A DNA stretch of 64,000 nucleotides, taken from Saprospiraceae bacterium. Lineage in GTDB: Bacteria; Bacteroidota; Bacteroidia; Chitinophagales; Saprospiraceae. The DNA is taken from positions 1-64,000 of the forward strand of contig JADJNW010000005.1 of NCBI GenBank assembly GCA_016714085.1. The letters are read 5' to 3'. Of the stretch, positions 8,707 to 17,566 are shown one piece after another. The translations under genes were made by a program, and so were the position numbers. Below the pieces are notes generated by a model. That model worked only from the letters and a program-made list of their open reading frames with translations, ran no database searches and was not told the DNA's origin. Numbering within the stretch: the stretch's first letter is position 1; each line of letters opens with the position of its first letter.

Positions 8707-11088
8707 TTAGTTTGTCTTTAAAATCTTTATAGTATTACTTAATTCGCCATCTGCTTGAATCCGAAGTAAATAAGCGCAGCTATTCCATTTATTACCAATT
8801 GTAATATTTCCTTCATTTATGGCAAGTGGAATGCGCTCTATAATTTGACCTATGGCATTGTAAACCAATAATATAGCGTCTTTCGTTTTACTATCCAAAT
8901 GATAACTTGCGGTTAATTCGGAATGAAAAGGGTTCGGGTATGTTTGAATTTGTAATTGCTGAACTACAGGCTCTTCCGTAGGGGTTGTGCTACTTTCTTT
9001 GACTAAGAACGCATCTACAGCAGCTTTTACAATATGATTATCTGGTGGAATATCAGAAGTTTCAAAAATAACGCTCATGTTTTCGGTCAATTCTATAAAA
9101 TTGCTCAAAACAAATTTTGATTGATCGCGCCATCCGCTCAGCGATTCGCTAATCGTTTCCAGGGTTACAACTCTTTGACCGTTGGAGATTTTTACTAATA
9201 ATTTATCATTTGGTATATTATCACCGCCATCATTAAAAAACCAGGTATAATAAGATAAAATCGGATTATCATAATCGCTTAAATCCATCAGAGGCGATAC
9301 TAATCGCACCTTGCCGTTGTCCACATCGCTATTGGCGGCATTACCACCGACGTTGCCTGTTATATAACAAGAAATTCCAATATCACTTTCAATATCCTGA
9401 TTAGGAGAAGCTAATGTATTATTATAAAAAGTACCTTGTGGAATGCCCAATTCCCAGAAACCAGCAGTCGCAGTATCTTTCTGTGCTTGCCAGCCCTGGT
9501 CAAAAATAAAATCATCTTGATACCCTTCGTCCAAAGCGATGGTAATGGATTTATTATTATCAATATTTAAATTATTAATAACTTTATGTAAATAACCCCA
9601 GGCACCAATCGTAATATTATACGCTCCGGTATAAACGCTGCCCAATGAAAAATTACCATTATTATCAGCTGTTGTTTCAAATTGATAATCGGCATTGGCA
9701 ATGATAACTTTAGCGCCAGCAACGGAACTTCCAGAAACGCTGCTCACGGCTTTGCCCGTCACGCTATACGTGGAAAGCGGCGTCAATGCTGCGTTTAAGA
9801 TTGTTACGACGCCATTTTGGAGCGTAGCTTGCACCGTTTTGGGTTGATAACCTAATTTTTCAATAATTACACTGAAAATGCCTGCTTGTACTTGCCCGGT
9901 TTTATAATTTCCACTGATGTCGGAGTTTGTAATATTGGTTTGATCTGATAAAATGCGGATGCTTGCGTCAAAAATGGCTTGGTTACTCAGTGCATCCGTA
10001 ATTTTGCCTTCCAAATAACAGGCTCTTTTTAAGTTCGGTTTTATAACAAATAAACCATTTTCAATATCTGAAATCAACACATTTCCAGAAGGAAGGAAAG
10101 GATACAAGCCCCATGCACCATGAAAACCGACTTGAGGAATGGCATAAGTGTCCCAGTTGGCGACTTCGACCAGATTGCTCGGGCGAGCAGCATCTACAAT
10201 CACACCCCCGGCAGTGTAATAAGAAATTAATAAATAATCATCTTTTACATGTACATTATGTGGAATCGTGCCGGAACCAATGGTATAAGCAGGTTTGAAT
10301 TGATTTAACTCTTTAATATCACTAAGATTGGAAATATCATAAGCGCCAACGGTGGCGTTGCTGCGTTCGTCGGTGGTAAATATTACTTTTTCATTATCAG
10401 AAAGCCAGGCATTATGCGTAAAGCGGAAAAGCGTATTTTGAGAAGCTAAAAAACTTGGATTGGATTTATTGGAAACATCATAAATACTCAACCTTCCTGC
10501 ATAAAGTTCTGATGCATACATTTTATTATTACGTACATACACATCATGTGCATAAATATTTGGGCCTTTGCCAATAAATGCAGGCGTACCGGGTGTCGTG
10601 GCAACATCTACAAACAGCACACCACCTCCATTGATATTACAACCTGCTAAATAACAAATCCCATTTTCATCGATATATAAATTATGACAGGTCGTTAGCG
10701 TTCTTTCATCAATAGTCGGTTTCCAGTTGGAATAAGTCACATTATTGGGCAGGTCAGATAGGTCAATTACTAATAAACCTTCGGTTGTTCCTGATTCATC
10801 TGCTGTTACATATGCAAAATTGCCCCATGTTTTAAGGTCGCGCCAGCGTGAAAACGGCCCTGGGACGAATGCTACCTCTTCGGGATTTTGTGGATTCGCT
10901 AAACTGACAATAGAAACACCATTTTGAGCGCCTACCAGCGCGTATTCTGTGCCATCCGGCGCTACCCAGCCCCAAATATCATTCAATTCTGCATCATAGG
11001 GCAGGTGGGAAATTAAAGTGGTATTCAATTGTGCATTCAGCAATAGGGTGAAAGTACATAATACAAACGTGTAATAAACTTTTTTCAT
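8707..11088 (-). CDS. choice-of-anchor B family (LVIVD-repeat) secreted protein with T9SS type A sorting domain
   Basis: A 793-residue exported protein. The signal peptide (MKKVYYTFVLCTFTLLLNAQ) is followed by a beta-propeller of LVIVD-type blades to about residue 355 (NGVSIVSLANPQNPEEVAFV, GLLVIDLSDLPNN, LSIYDVSNKSNPSFLAS). Its order matches the choice-of-anchor B family. Two carboxypeptidase-regulatory-like domains follow (ACYLEGKITDALSNQAIFDA, YSVTGKAVSSVSGSSVAGAK). Next comes a jelly-roll domain (residues ~520-710) and a type A sorting domain (IQTYPNPFHSELTASYHL to SCAYLLRIQADGE). It has no visible catalytic motif and is probably surface-exposed after T9SS export. It is convergent with the serine protease and shares its terminator. 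Confidence 0.88.
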   Translation of the reverse strand: MKKVYYTFVLCTFTLLLNAQLNTTLISHLPYDAELNDIWGWVAPDGTEYALVGAQNGVSIVSLANPQNPEEVAFVPGPFSRWRDLKTWGNFAYVTADESGTTEGLLVIDLSDLPNNVTYSNWKPTIDERTLTTCHNLYIDENGICYLAGCNINGGGVLFVDVATTPGTPAFIGKGPNIYAHDVYVRNNKMYASELYAGRLSIYDVSNKSNPSFLASQNTLFRFTHNAWLSDNEKVIFTTDERSNATVGAYDISNLSDIKELNQFKPAYTIGSGTIPHNVHVKDDYLLISYYTAGGVIVDAARPSNLVEVANWDTYAIPQVGFHGAWGLYPFLPSGNVLISDIENGLFVIKPNLKRACYLEGKITDALSNQAIFDASIRILSDQTNITNSDISGNYKTGQVQAGIFSVIIEKLGYQPKTVQATLQNGVVTILNAALTPLSTYSVTGKAVSSVSGSSVAGAKVIIANADYQFETTADNNGNFSLGSVYTGAYNITIGAWGYLHKVINNLNIDNNKSITIALDEGYQDDFIFDQGWQAQKDTATAGFWELGIPQGTFYNNTLASPNQDIESDIGISCYITGNVGGNAANSDVDNGKVRLVSPLMDLSDYDNPILSYYTWFFNDGGDNIPNDKLLVKISNGQRVVTLETISESLSGWRDQSKFVLSNFIELTENMSVIFETSDIPPDNHIVKAAVDAFLVKESSTTPTEEPVVQQLQIQTYPNPFHSELTASYHLDSKTKDAILLVYNAIGQIIERIPLAINEGNITIGNKWNSCAYLLRIQADGELSNTIKILKTN

Positions 11089-11143
11089 ATTATCGGTTTC
11101 GGATAAGTAAGCGTGTCAAATTTTCGTACTGATAACGCAGGAC

Positions 11144-11569
11144 TTAGAATCTTGGTACAATCGCAATTGTTATTCGGCTGACACAAATCAATTTTTCGGC
11201 TTCATCCTTGATTTCAATGCTCCAAACGTGCATATTCCGACCAACTCGAATAGCCTTGACCGTGCCAAAAACAAAGCCATCAGTGGCGGGACGCAAATGA
11301 TTCGCATTGATTTCTACGCCGACAGCCATTGATTTATTAGTATCTTCGATGCATAGCACAGAAGCCACGCTGCCCAGCGTTTCTGCCAATGCCACGCTTG
11401 CACCGCCATGTAATAAGCCCATCGGTTGCTTGGTACGCTGATCTACGGGCATTCGGGCCACAATAAAATCTTCACCAAAGTCAACGAATTCGATACCGAG
11501 GTTTTCAGCTAAAGTATTCTTAGAAATTTGATTCATTCCTTCGAGGGTAAAAGATTGTTTCCAAAGCAT
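11144..11569 (-). CDS. PaaI-family hotdog-fold thioesterase
   Basis: A 141-residue single hotdog domain. The family signature LLHGGASVALAETLGSVASV carries the HGG motif and a downstream Glu that positions water. The closing strand reads VGRNMHVWSIEIKDEAEKLI, as in YdiI/MenI/EntH-type acyl-CoA thioesterases. Those enzymes hydrolyse aromatic or acyl-CoA thioesters, for example DHNA-CoA in menaquinone synthesis; the actual substrate cannot be told from sequence. It lies downstream of miaA on the same strand at a short distance, so co-transcription is possible, although an AT-rich repeat sits between them. Confidence 0.88.
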   Translation of the reverse strand: MLWKQSFTLEGMNQISKNTLAENLGIEFVDFGEDFIVARMPVDQRTKQPMGLLHGGASVALAETLGSVASVLCIEDTNKSMAVGVEINANHLRPATDGFVFGTVKAIRVGRNMHVWSIEIKDEAEKLICVSRITIAIVPRF

Positions 11570-11583
11570 ATAGTTGTTTATGT

Positions 11584-11632
11584 GGTGATATAATGATATT
11601 GTGATGTAGTGATATTATGATATTATGATGTG
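11584..11632. repeat. AT-rich interspersed short repeat (GATATTATGATATTATGATG)
   Basis: An imperfect tandem of 8-10-base units such as GATATAAT and GATATTAT fills the miaA/thioesterase gap and supplies the last codons of miaA (HIIIS). Similar strings occur at 8648-8686, 20140-20165, 38795-38830 and 52070-52100. Confidence 0.5.
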
Positions 11633-12529
11633 GTTTTTAATAAATTGAATGGTTTCATTTAATTGTTGAGGATGAAATATTTTCCAAAAGCCATCGCGTC
11701 GCCACCAGGTGAGTTGGCGTTTGGCGTAGTTGCGCGAGTTTTGCTTGATTTTTTCAATGGCTTCTTCCAGCGATATTTTTTCATCCAGATAATCAAATAA
11801 TTCCTGATAGCCAACAGTTTGAAGCGTGATAAGGTTTCGATGCGGATATAAAGATTTGGCTTCATTTAATAATCCTTTTTCCATCATATCATCCACCCGC
11901 TGATTGATGCGTTCGTATAATGCTTCCCTTGGCAAATCCAATTGAATGTAAATAGGAATAAAATTTCTGGGTTGCAATTGCGCTTTGCGAAAAGCGGAGA
12001 AAGGCTTCCCGCTGGCAATACAAACTTCCAAAGCTCGAATCAGGCGATGCGGATTTTGCTGATCGACGATTTCATAATAATCCGGATCAAGTTTTTGAAG
12101 CGCTTTTTGCAAACCTTCCAAACCTTGCTCCGCGTAGAGTTGGCGCACTTTCTGGCGAATATGTTCAGGTACATCCGGGAATTGATCTAAACCTTCACAT
12201 AAAGCTTTGATATACAATCCGGAACCGCCGACCGCTACTATTATATTATGATTTTTATATATATGATTTAGTAAAGCCAGGGCATCTTTTTCAAAATCAC
12301 CAACATTATACATATCAAAAATGCTATGGCTATCAATAAAATGATGCGGAATGCCTTGTCTTTCCTCGATTGTAGGCTTGGCTGTGCCGATATTCATTTC
12401 TTTAAAAAACTGACGGCTATCACAAGAAAGAATTTCAGAATTAAAATGCTTCGCCACCTCCACTGAAAAGTTTGTCTTGCCGCTGGCAGTAGGGCCGCCG
12501 ATCACGATGAGGTGTTTTTGTTTGTTCAT
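11615..12529 (-). CDS. miaA: tRNA dimethylallyltransferase MiaA
   Basis: Transfers the dimethylallyl group of DMAPP to A37 of tRNAs that read codons starting with U. Its product is the substrate of MiaB, encoded at the left end of the window. The 304-residue length is normal. The P-loop GPTASGKT is at residues 12-19. Other family blocks are LSCDSRQFFKEMNIGTAKPT, GGSGLYIKALCEGLDQFP, NPHRLIRALEV and QTVGYQE. The C-terminal NSRNYAKRQLTWWRRD is typical. The last five residues (HIIIS) are encoded by an AT-rich repeat and are probably not conserved. Confidence 0.97.
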   Translation of the reverse strand: MNKQKHLIVIGGPTASGKTNFSVEVAKHFNSEILSCDSRQFFKEMNIGTAKPTIEERQGIPHHFIDSHSIFDMYNVGDFEKDALALLNHIYKNHNIIVAVGGSGLYIKALCEGLDQFPDVPEHIRQKVRQLYAEQGLEGLQKALQKLDPDYYEIVDQQNPHRLIRALEVCIASGKPFSAFRKAQLQPRNFIPIYIQLDLPREALYERINQRVDDMMEKGLLNEAKSLYPHRNLITLQTVGYQELFDYLDEKISLEEAIEKIKQNSRNYAKRQLTWWRRDGFWKIFHPQQLNETIQFIKNHIIIS

Positions 12530-12619
12530 GCGGCCAAATTATAAAATTGATTTTGGAATAAAACATAACAGATTTGCAATAAATTCTTCAGGAATGCCTT
12601 CGGTACTGCGAGCAATTGA

Positions 12620-12627
12620 TAAATTTG
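12620..12627 (+). promoter_or_regulatory. candidate -7 box for the acyltransferase cluster
   Basis: TAAATTTG fits TAnnTTTG and lies 31 bases before the ATG at 12658. No good upstream TTG is seen, so support is modest. Confidence 0.35.
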
Positions 12628-12657
12628 CCCTTTAAAGACTTTTTAGCACATAAAAAT

Positions 12658-13957
12658 ATGCTGTATTCGATTGTTCGACCCATTGCTGCGCTTGGCATCC
12701 GCGTTTTTTATCGGAAGATTTATCTTTCCAATGTCCAGCATATTCCCAAAATAAGCCTGTTATTCTTGCTGCTAATCATCCTACGGGCTTTATGGAGCCT
12801 TGCATCCTGGCTTGTCATTTGGATCGGCCTTTGTATTATTTGGTGCGGGGCGATTTTTTCAAAAAACCGTTGTATCGCAGTTTATTACAATCTTTACACA
12901 TGCTACCGGTATATCGTGTAAAAGATGGTGGGCTTTCGGTCGTGAAAAATAATTATGAAACTTTTGATAATTGTTATAATGCTTTGCGCGAAAACAAAAC
13001 CTTGATGATCCTTGCCGAAGGCAGCGCCGAGCACGAAAAACGCCTTCGCCCACTCAAAAAAGGCACAGGCCGCGTGGCGCTTGGTACTTTGGAGCGCTAT
13101 CCTGATCTGGAAGATGTTTATATCGTGCCGGTTGGCGTCAATTATACGTATGCGGAATTCTCCAGGAGTGAGGTGATGATTGACTTTGGCGAACCTATTC
13201 TTGCTCGGAAATTTCTTTCTACTTATAAACAAAACCAGAATCAGGCGATTAATGATTTGACCGATGAACTCAGCAAACGCATGGCGGAGCGCATTGTTAT
13301 TATTGAACAAAAGAGCGACGAAGAATTAACCGAATATTTATTACAAATGGATCGCTCGAAGCGCCCAATTCCTGTTTTTCCGATTGTAGGACATCAAGAG
13401 AATCGTTAGAAGCGGAGAAAAATATTGCAGATAAAATAAATGGGCTAAGCATAGATAATAAAACAAATTTACTAAATAAAGCGAGGACTTATTTCAAAGA
13501 ATTACAAAAATTTGGCATAAACGATGCCGTTTTATTACACAATAAACGATTTTCTTTAATCGCTGGATTGTTTTTATTACTTGGTTTTCCAATTTTTTTA
13601 TTGGGCATTTTATTGAATGCTTTACCAATTGCAATTGCCAATGCTATTATGCAAAAGCAGGTGCGCCGTCCCGAATTCAAAGCGCCAGTTTTTTGGGCGA
13701 TTTCTTTGGGTACTTACTTGGTTTGGTGGCTGTTATGGATGGTTTTATTATTTATATTTACACCTTTGATCGGATTATTATGGCTTATTATAATGCCCAT
13801 TTTAGGTTATATCGCCATTTTATATGCTGAATATTATAAAAAAGCGCGACAGCAGCTTAAACTAAATAAATTAAATAAAAAACAAGAACAAGAATTAATC
13901 GATTTGCGATCGCAAATTATAAATAGTTTTAAATCGCAATCAAGCACAAATTCATGA
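12658..13957 (+). CDS. PlsC-like 1-acyl-sn-glycerol-3-phosphate acyltransferase with C-terminal membrane region (two frameshifts)
   Basis: The restored protein of about 433 residues starts MLYSIVRPIAALGIRVFYRK. The acyltransferase motif I reads AANHPTGFMEP, with Glu where many relatives have Asp. The substrate motif reads LAEGSAEHEKRLRPLKKGTG. The C-terminal third, from FLLLGFPIFLLGILLNALPI on, holds two to three membrane helices and a basic coiled tail, as in the long Bacteroidetes members. Two missing bases split the gene: an A in the A run near 12748-12751, and a G near 13400 where EESLEAEKNIADKING is restored. It likely acylates lysophosphatidic acid or a related lipid at the inner membrane. 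Its stop overlaps the next gene by four bases (ATGA), so the two are probably translationally coupled. Confidence 0.82.
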
Positions 13958-14940
13958 AAATCAAGGAAAAACCAATATTGACAGCACTTATATTGGCGAT
14001 ATTTATGTTGATTTCTTTCGCTTTGCAGGCAAAGGAACTTCCGCCGAATGCCCAAAAAGTTTACACGGGTATTTACTTGATGAATTTATATGATTTGAAT
14101 GTAGATGAATTCTCTTTTTACGCTGATTTTTACATTTGGTTTAAGTGGAAAGGCGAGCGCGACCCCACGAACATTGAGTTTGTGAATGCAGTAGAAAAAT
14201 GGGGATTTACAGAAGAAATATTTAACGAAGAGCCGCTCCTATTGCCGGATGGCTATCATTATAATGGAATGCGCGTGGAAGGGCGATTTTATCATTCTTT
14301 TATATTGGATGATTTTCCCTTGGATCAACATAATTTAGATATTCGCATCGAAAGTGTAGATTTTCCGCTGGATTCTTTAGTGTATGTTCCTGATACGAGC
14401 ACGGTTTTCTTTCGCAAAGATTTACTCATTCCTGGATGGGAAATAAGTGGTGCAGACATACTTACGAATGAGAATTTTTATAATACAAACTTCGGCGAAC
14501 CGGGCCGTAGCGGTGCGGCTTTTAGCAATTTTACATTTCATTTAAATATTAATCGCCCATTTAGTTATTTTGGATTAAAATTGATGCTGCCTTTAATTGT
14601 TGTAATTTTGGCGAGTTTGGGTGGCTTATTTGTACATCCTAATTATATAGATGCCCGTATTTCCTTGCCAATCGGCGGTTTGTTGAGTTGTGTTTTTTTG
14701 CAGCAAGCTTATAGCGATGCGCTTCCTGATGTAGGTGAAATGGTATTAATGGATCGGATTTATTTACTTTCTTATTTACTAATTGCGCTTATTATGTTAA
14801 GAGTAATTATTGTGGGTAATAAAATTGCTCGGAATGGTAAAGAAGAGGGGCAAAATCTCAAGCGCTATGATCGTCGTCGGGCAGTGTGGTACTTCGTCGC
14901 ATACCTCGCCAGTATTGGTGTTTTGATACTGCTGACTTAA
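13954..14940 (+). CDS. pentameric ligand-gated ion channel-like (Cys-loop family) protein
   Basis: A 328-residue protein with the layout of prokaryotic pLGICs: signal peptide, beta-rich extracellular domain of about 190 residues, and four C-terminal membrane helices. The extracellular domain opens with VYTGIYLMNLYDLNVDEFSF and ADFYIWFKWKG. It carries FPLDQHNLDIRIES, which matches the conserved FPxD block of the Cys loop, without the cysteines, as usual in bacteria. M1 is FGLKLMLPLIVVILASLGGL. M2 runs ARISLPIGGLLSCVFLQQAY and ends at ALP, the M2-M3 turn. M3 is IYLLSYLLIALIMLRVIIVG and M4 is AVWYFVAYLASIGVLILL. The family forms cation or anion channels opened by small ligands. Ligand and selectivity are unknown. 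The start codon overlaps the acyltransferase stop. Confidence 0.75.
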   Translation: MKIKEKPILTALILAIFMLISFALQAKELPPNAQKVYTGIYLMNLYDLNVDEFSFYADFYIWFKWKGERDPTNIEFVNAVEKWGFTEEIFNEEPLLLPDGYHYNGMRVEGRFYHSFILDDFPLDQHNLDIRIESVDFPLDSLVYVPDTSTVFFRKDLLIPGWEISGADILTNENFYNTNFGEPGRSGAAFSNFTFHLNINRPFSYFGLKLMLPLIVVILASLGGLFVHPNYIDARISLPIGGLLSCVFLQQAYSDALPDVGEMVLMDRIYLLSYLLIALIMLRVIIVGNKIARNGKEEGQNLKRYDRRRAVWYFVAYLASIGVLILLT

Positions 14941-15032
14941 TGATAAATGTCATTTTTTATGATGTTGTAAATCATTTGAAAATTGAAATAGATACATCAA
15001 ATTGGGCTTGATTCATCAAATATTTCCCGACT

Positions 15033-15512
15033 ATGTATCTGCAAGAATATTTTATCCCGTATCTTATTTCCAATTTAATTGCTATCCTTATTTTATTGGT
15101 CGCCTGGAAGGCGCCGCGTTGGGCGCGATGGTCGATCGTGTTGATTTTTATTTGGGCGAGCGCCGTGAATGCTTACACTGCTAATACCACGCCTGAAGTC
15201 TATCTCGAATATGCGCCGATGACAATTCCGATTTATCGCAGCTTTATTAATGGTTGGTTCGCTGCACACGTCCAGATGATGGTGACCTTGATAGCGATTG
15301 GTCAATTGACTATCGCATTATTGCTGTCTTTAAAGGGATTTTGGTTCAATCTTGGCATTTTGGGTGCGAGCATTTTCCTATTAGCAATTGCGCCGTTGGG
15401 CGTAGGCTCAGGATTCCCGTTTTCTTTAATTATGGTGGCTGCTTTATTTTTATTATATAAATATTATAATCGAAAAACGAATATTATTACAACCGAAAGC
15501 CTGCCAATATGA
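15033..15512 (+). CDS. hypothetical four-helix membrane protein
   Basis: 159 residues with about four membrane helices: YLISNLIAILILLVAW, WSIVLIFIWASAVNAYTA, MMVTLIAIGQLTIALLLSL and FSLIMVAALFLLYKYY. The third and fourth are separated by another hydrophobic stretch, LGILGASIFLLAIAPLG. I do not recognise a named family; the arrangement recalls small DoxX-like membrane proteins. Its last four bases overlap the start of the next gene (ATGA), which argues for a shared transcript and a joint role. Confidence 0.7.
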   Translation: MYLQEYFIPYLISNLIAILILLVAWKAPRWARWSIVLIFIWASAVNAYTANTTPEVYLEYAPMTIPIYRSFINGWFAAHVQMMVTLIAIGQLTIALLLSLKGFWFNLGILGASIFLLAIAPLGVGSGFPFSLIMVAALFLLYKYYNRKTNIITTESLPI

Positions 15513-16107
15513 AAACGGTCGCTTTAATATTTGTTTTCTTTTTTAATATCTACTATGCTTTTGCACAAGTAGATAGCCTTATTTTACTGGATTTGAATCA
15601 AACGCGCATAGAAACGACGCGCATCCACGCGTATGTACTGGGCGGCTGGGCTTTGGCAAATATTACAATTGGTGGTTATTTGACATATAAATTAGAAGAC
15701 GGCGTACCAGAGTCTTTTCATCATATGAATGCTGCCTGGAATATGATTAATCTCGGCATTGCCTGGGCGATATTGCATAATGCAAACCACGCTGATCCAA
15801 TGACTTATGATTTAGCAATTTCTATACATAAACATTATCAAACGCAAAAATTGATGATGCTAAACCTCGGTTTGGACGTCAGTTATACTTTGGGTGGCTT
15901 ATTATTATATGAGCATCATAAAGTAAATAAAAAATTTGATTATGTTTTGCGCGGTTTTGGTAAATCGCTGATGTTTCAGGGCTTTTTTTATTGGTGCTCG
16001 ACTCTACATTTTACACCATTTATTCTTCTCAAAATGATGAATGGCGAGAACTGCTCAAAAATATTATAATTTCACTCAACGGAGTTGGAATGGTGATTAA
16101 TTTTTGA
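15509..16107 (+). CDS. DUF6992-like membrane protein (one frameshift)
   Basis: The signal peptide MKTVALIFVFFFNIYYAFAQ is followed by about four membrane segments, including VLGGWALANITIGGYLTYKL and MINLGIAWAILHNANHADP. The order resembles a small Bacteroidetes family that I believe is DUF6992. The uninterrupted frame stops at 16069, but adding one T to the T run at 15983-15989 restores FFLLVLDSTFYTIYSSQNDE and a normal C-terminus ending GVGMVINF at 16107, about 199 residues. No function is known. It overlaps the preceding membrane protein gene by four bases. Confidence 0.65.
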
Positions 16108-16141
16108 TGTAAATTTTTACATTTTTATAAAAAAAATATCA

Positions 16142-17188
16142 TTAGGGCTTTGGCAATTCTTTTAAAAAATAAAGATACACCGGGAAGTGATCGCTATACC
16201 CGCCCATATAATTAGAACCGACGAAAGTACGTAAGGGATAGCCTTTGAATTGCCCTGTGGACTGCGTCAAATAAGGCTTGTTGTAAACTTGTGCCTGATA
16301 AAACTGGTAACCGCCGGCATCTTCGTTTAGCCAGCCTGAAGATAAAATAACTTGATCGAACAAACTCCAGGCGTCTTGATATGCCAGCGTTCCTTGACCT
16401 TTTTTATAAAAATCGTACATCGGATTGAACATAGCACCAGGCCTCACCTGTTCTTTTTTGGACTTCGCATTCAACACATCTTTCACACTAGGGCTGGAGG
16501 GGTCATCATTCAAATCGCCCATAACCAAAATCTTGGCATTGGGATCAAGATGAGTGAGTGAATCGGCAACCGATTTGCATAAGCTCGCTGCAAAATTGCG
16601 CAATGGCTGGGTCGCCGCTTCGCCTCCGCTACGAGAAGGCCAGTGATTGACAAAAATGTGCAGAGGCTCACCATCAAATATCCCCGAAACGAGCAAAATA
16701 TCGCGGGTATAAATTCTTTCGCCTTTATCGTTGTAAAGCGGCACAGGAATTGGGCGACTGGAAGTCACTTTGAAATATTTAGGATTATAAAGTAGCGCTA
16801 CATCGATGCCACGTAAGTCGGGCGATTCGTAATGAACGATTTGATAATTCCGACTTTTGATAGCTGGCTGCTGCACAAAATCTTCCAATACTTTGCGATT
16901 TTCAATCTCGGCCGTGCCAAGGATAGCGACTCCATCAGGAGAGATTTCCATGCCCAATTCAGAAACGACCTGTGATAAATGATTCATTTTATCCAAATAA
17001 ATCCTGGTGTCGTAGCGGTTAGCACCTTGCGGGGTGAATTCCTCGTCTCGTTTATCGGGAGTGTCCAGCGTGTCGAACAAGTTTTCAAAATTGTAGAATC
17101 CGATGCAGGCGACTTTGTATTGTTTTTGCTGGGCGGAGCAGATAATTGGAAGAATAGCAAGCGCCAAGATATAATAAAAATTTCTCAT
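16142..17188 (-). CDS. secreted endonuclease/exonuclease/phosphatase family protein
   Basis: I chose the start at 17188 because it gives the signal peptide MRNFYYILALAILPIICSAQ; an ATG 14 codons upstream would precede it with a polar stretch. The product has 348 residues. The metal-dependent nuclease/phosphatase fold is visible in IGFYNFENLFDTLD, the Glu of AILGTAEIENRKVL, FVNHWPSRSGG, VMGDLNDDPSS and the terminal YSDHFPVYLYF. This subgroup is common in Bacteroidetes. It probably cleaves extracellular nucleic acids or phosphoesters. It stands alone and converges on the DUF6992-like gene. Confidence 0.88.
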   Translation of the reverse strand: MRNFYYILALAILPIICSAQQKQYKVACIGFYNFENLFDTLDTPDKRDEEFTPQGANRYDTRIYLDKMNHLSQVVSELGMEISPDGVAILGTAEIENRKVLEDFVQQPAIKSRNYQIVHYESPDLRGIDVALLYNPKYFKVTSSRPIPVPLYNDKGERIYTRDILLVSGIFDGEPLHIFVNHWPSRSGGEAATQPLRNFAASLCKSVADSLTHLDPNAKILVMGDLNDDPSSPSVKDVLNAKSKKEQVRPGAMFNPMYDFYKKGQGTLAYQDAWSLFDQVILSSGWLNEDAGGYQFYQAQVYNKPYLTQSTGQFKGYPLRTFVGSNYMGGYSDHFPVYLYFLKELPKP

Positions 17189-17566
17189 AAGTGGTTTGCA
17201 TTTAGTATTTGAGTTGTGCAAAATTAGCAACTAAAAAATCTTTGGCGCAAATTTAACAGAAATATTGGGCTAGAAATTGTTAGAAAAGCCAAAAGAAAAG
17301 ATAGATGATAAAAGTTTTTATGTCTCTTTGCTATTAAATGTATGAGTACCCGGAGGTGTTATAACACCTTCATTATGAAACAATTCTGCCCCCGCTGTTC
17401 ACACCCCAGGTTCTAAATATGCTGTTGTGCGATGACACCCTTTACAAACCCAAAGGGAAATCTTTTACATAGGAGCGTCCAAAATATATTTCCCTTGAAC
17501 ATTTCTAAATTATTGGCACTAGTATTGTAGGAGATAAACTACAACGAAGCATCAAACAAGATTTGA
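17189..17566. other. intergenic region with a perfect 16-bp palindrome
   Basis: This gap separates the nuclease gene and the repeat-adhesin gene, which point away from each other. It holds the palindrome AGGTGTTATAACACCT at 17354-17369, a possible protein-binding site. The only open stretch nearby is a 13-codon frame (MKQFCPRCSHPRF) starting at 17374, which I do not believe is a gene. No clear TAnnTTTG box was found. Confidence 0.5.
17354..17369. promoter_or_regulatory. perfect 16-bp palindrome, possible operator
   Basis: AGGTGTTATAACACCT equals its own reverse complement. It sits about 200 bases before the adhesin gene at 17567 and about 165 bases before the divergent nuclease gene. The regulator is unknown. 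Confidence 0.4.

Noticed and set aside
16352..16561. Plus-strand frame inside the nuclease gene
   Set aside because: It is opposite a well-supported gene and has no homology signal; many similar shadow frames were dropped.
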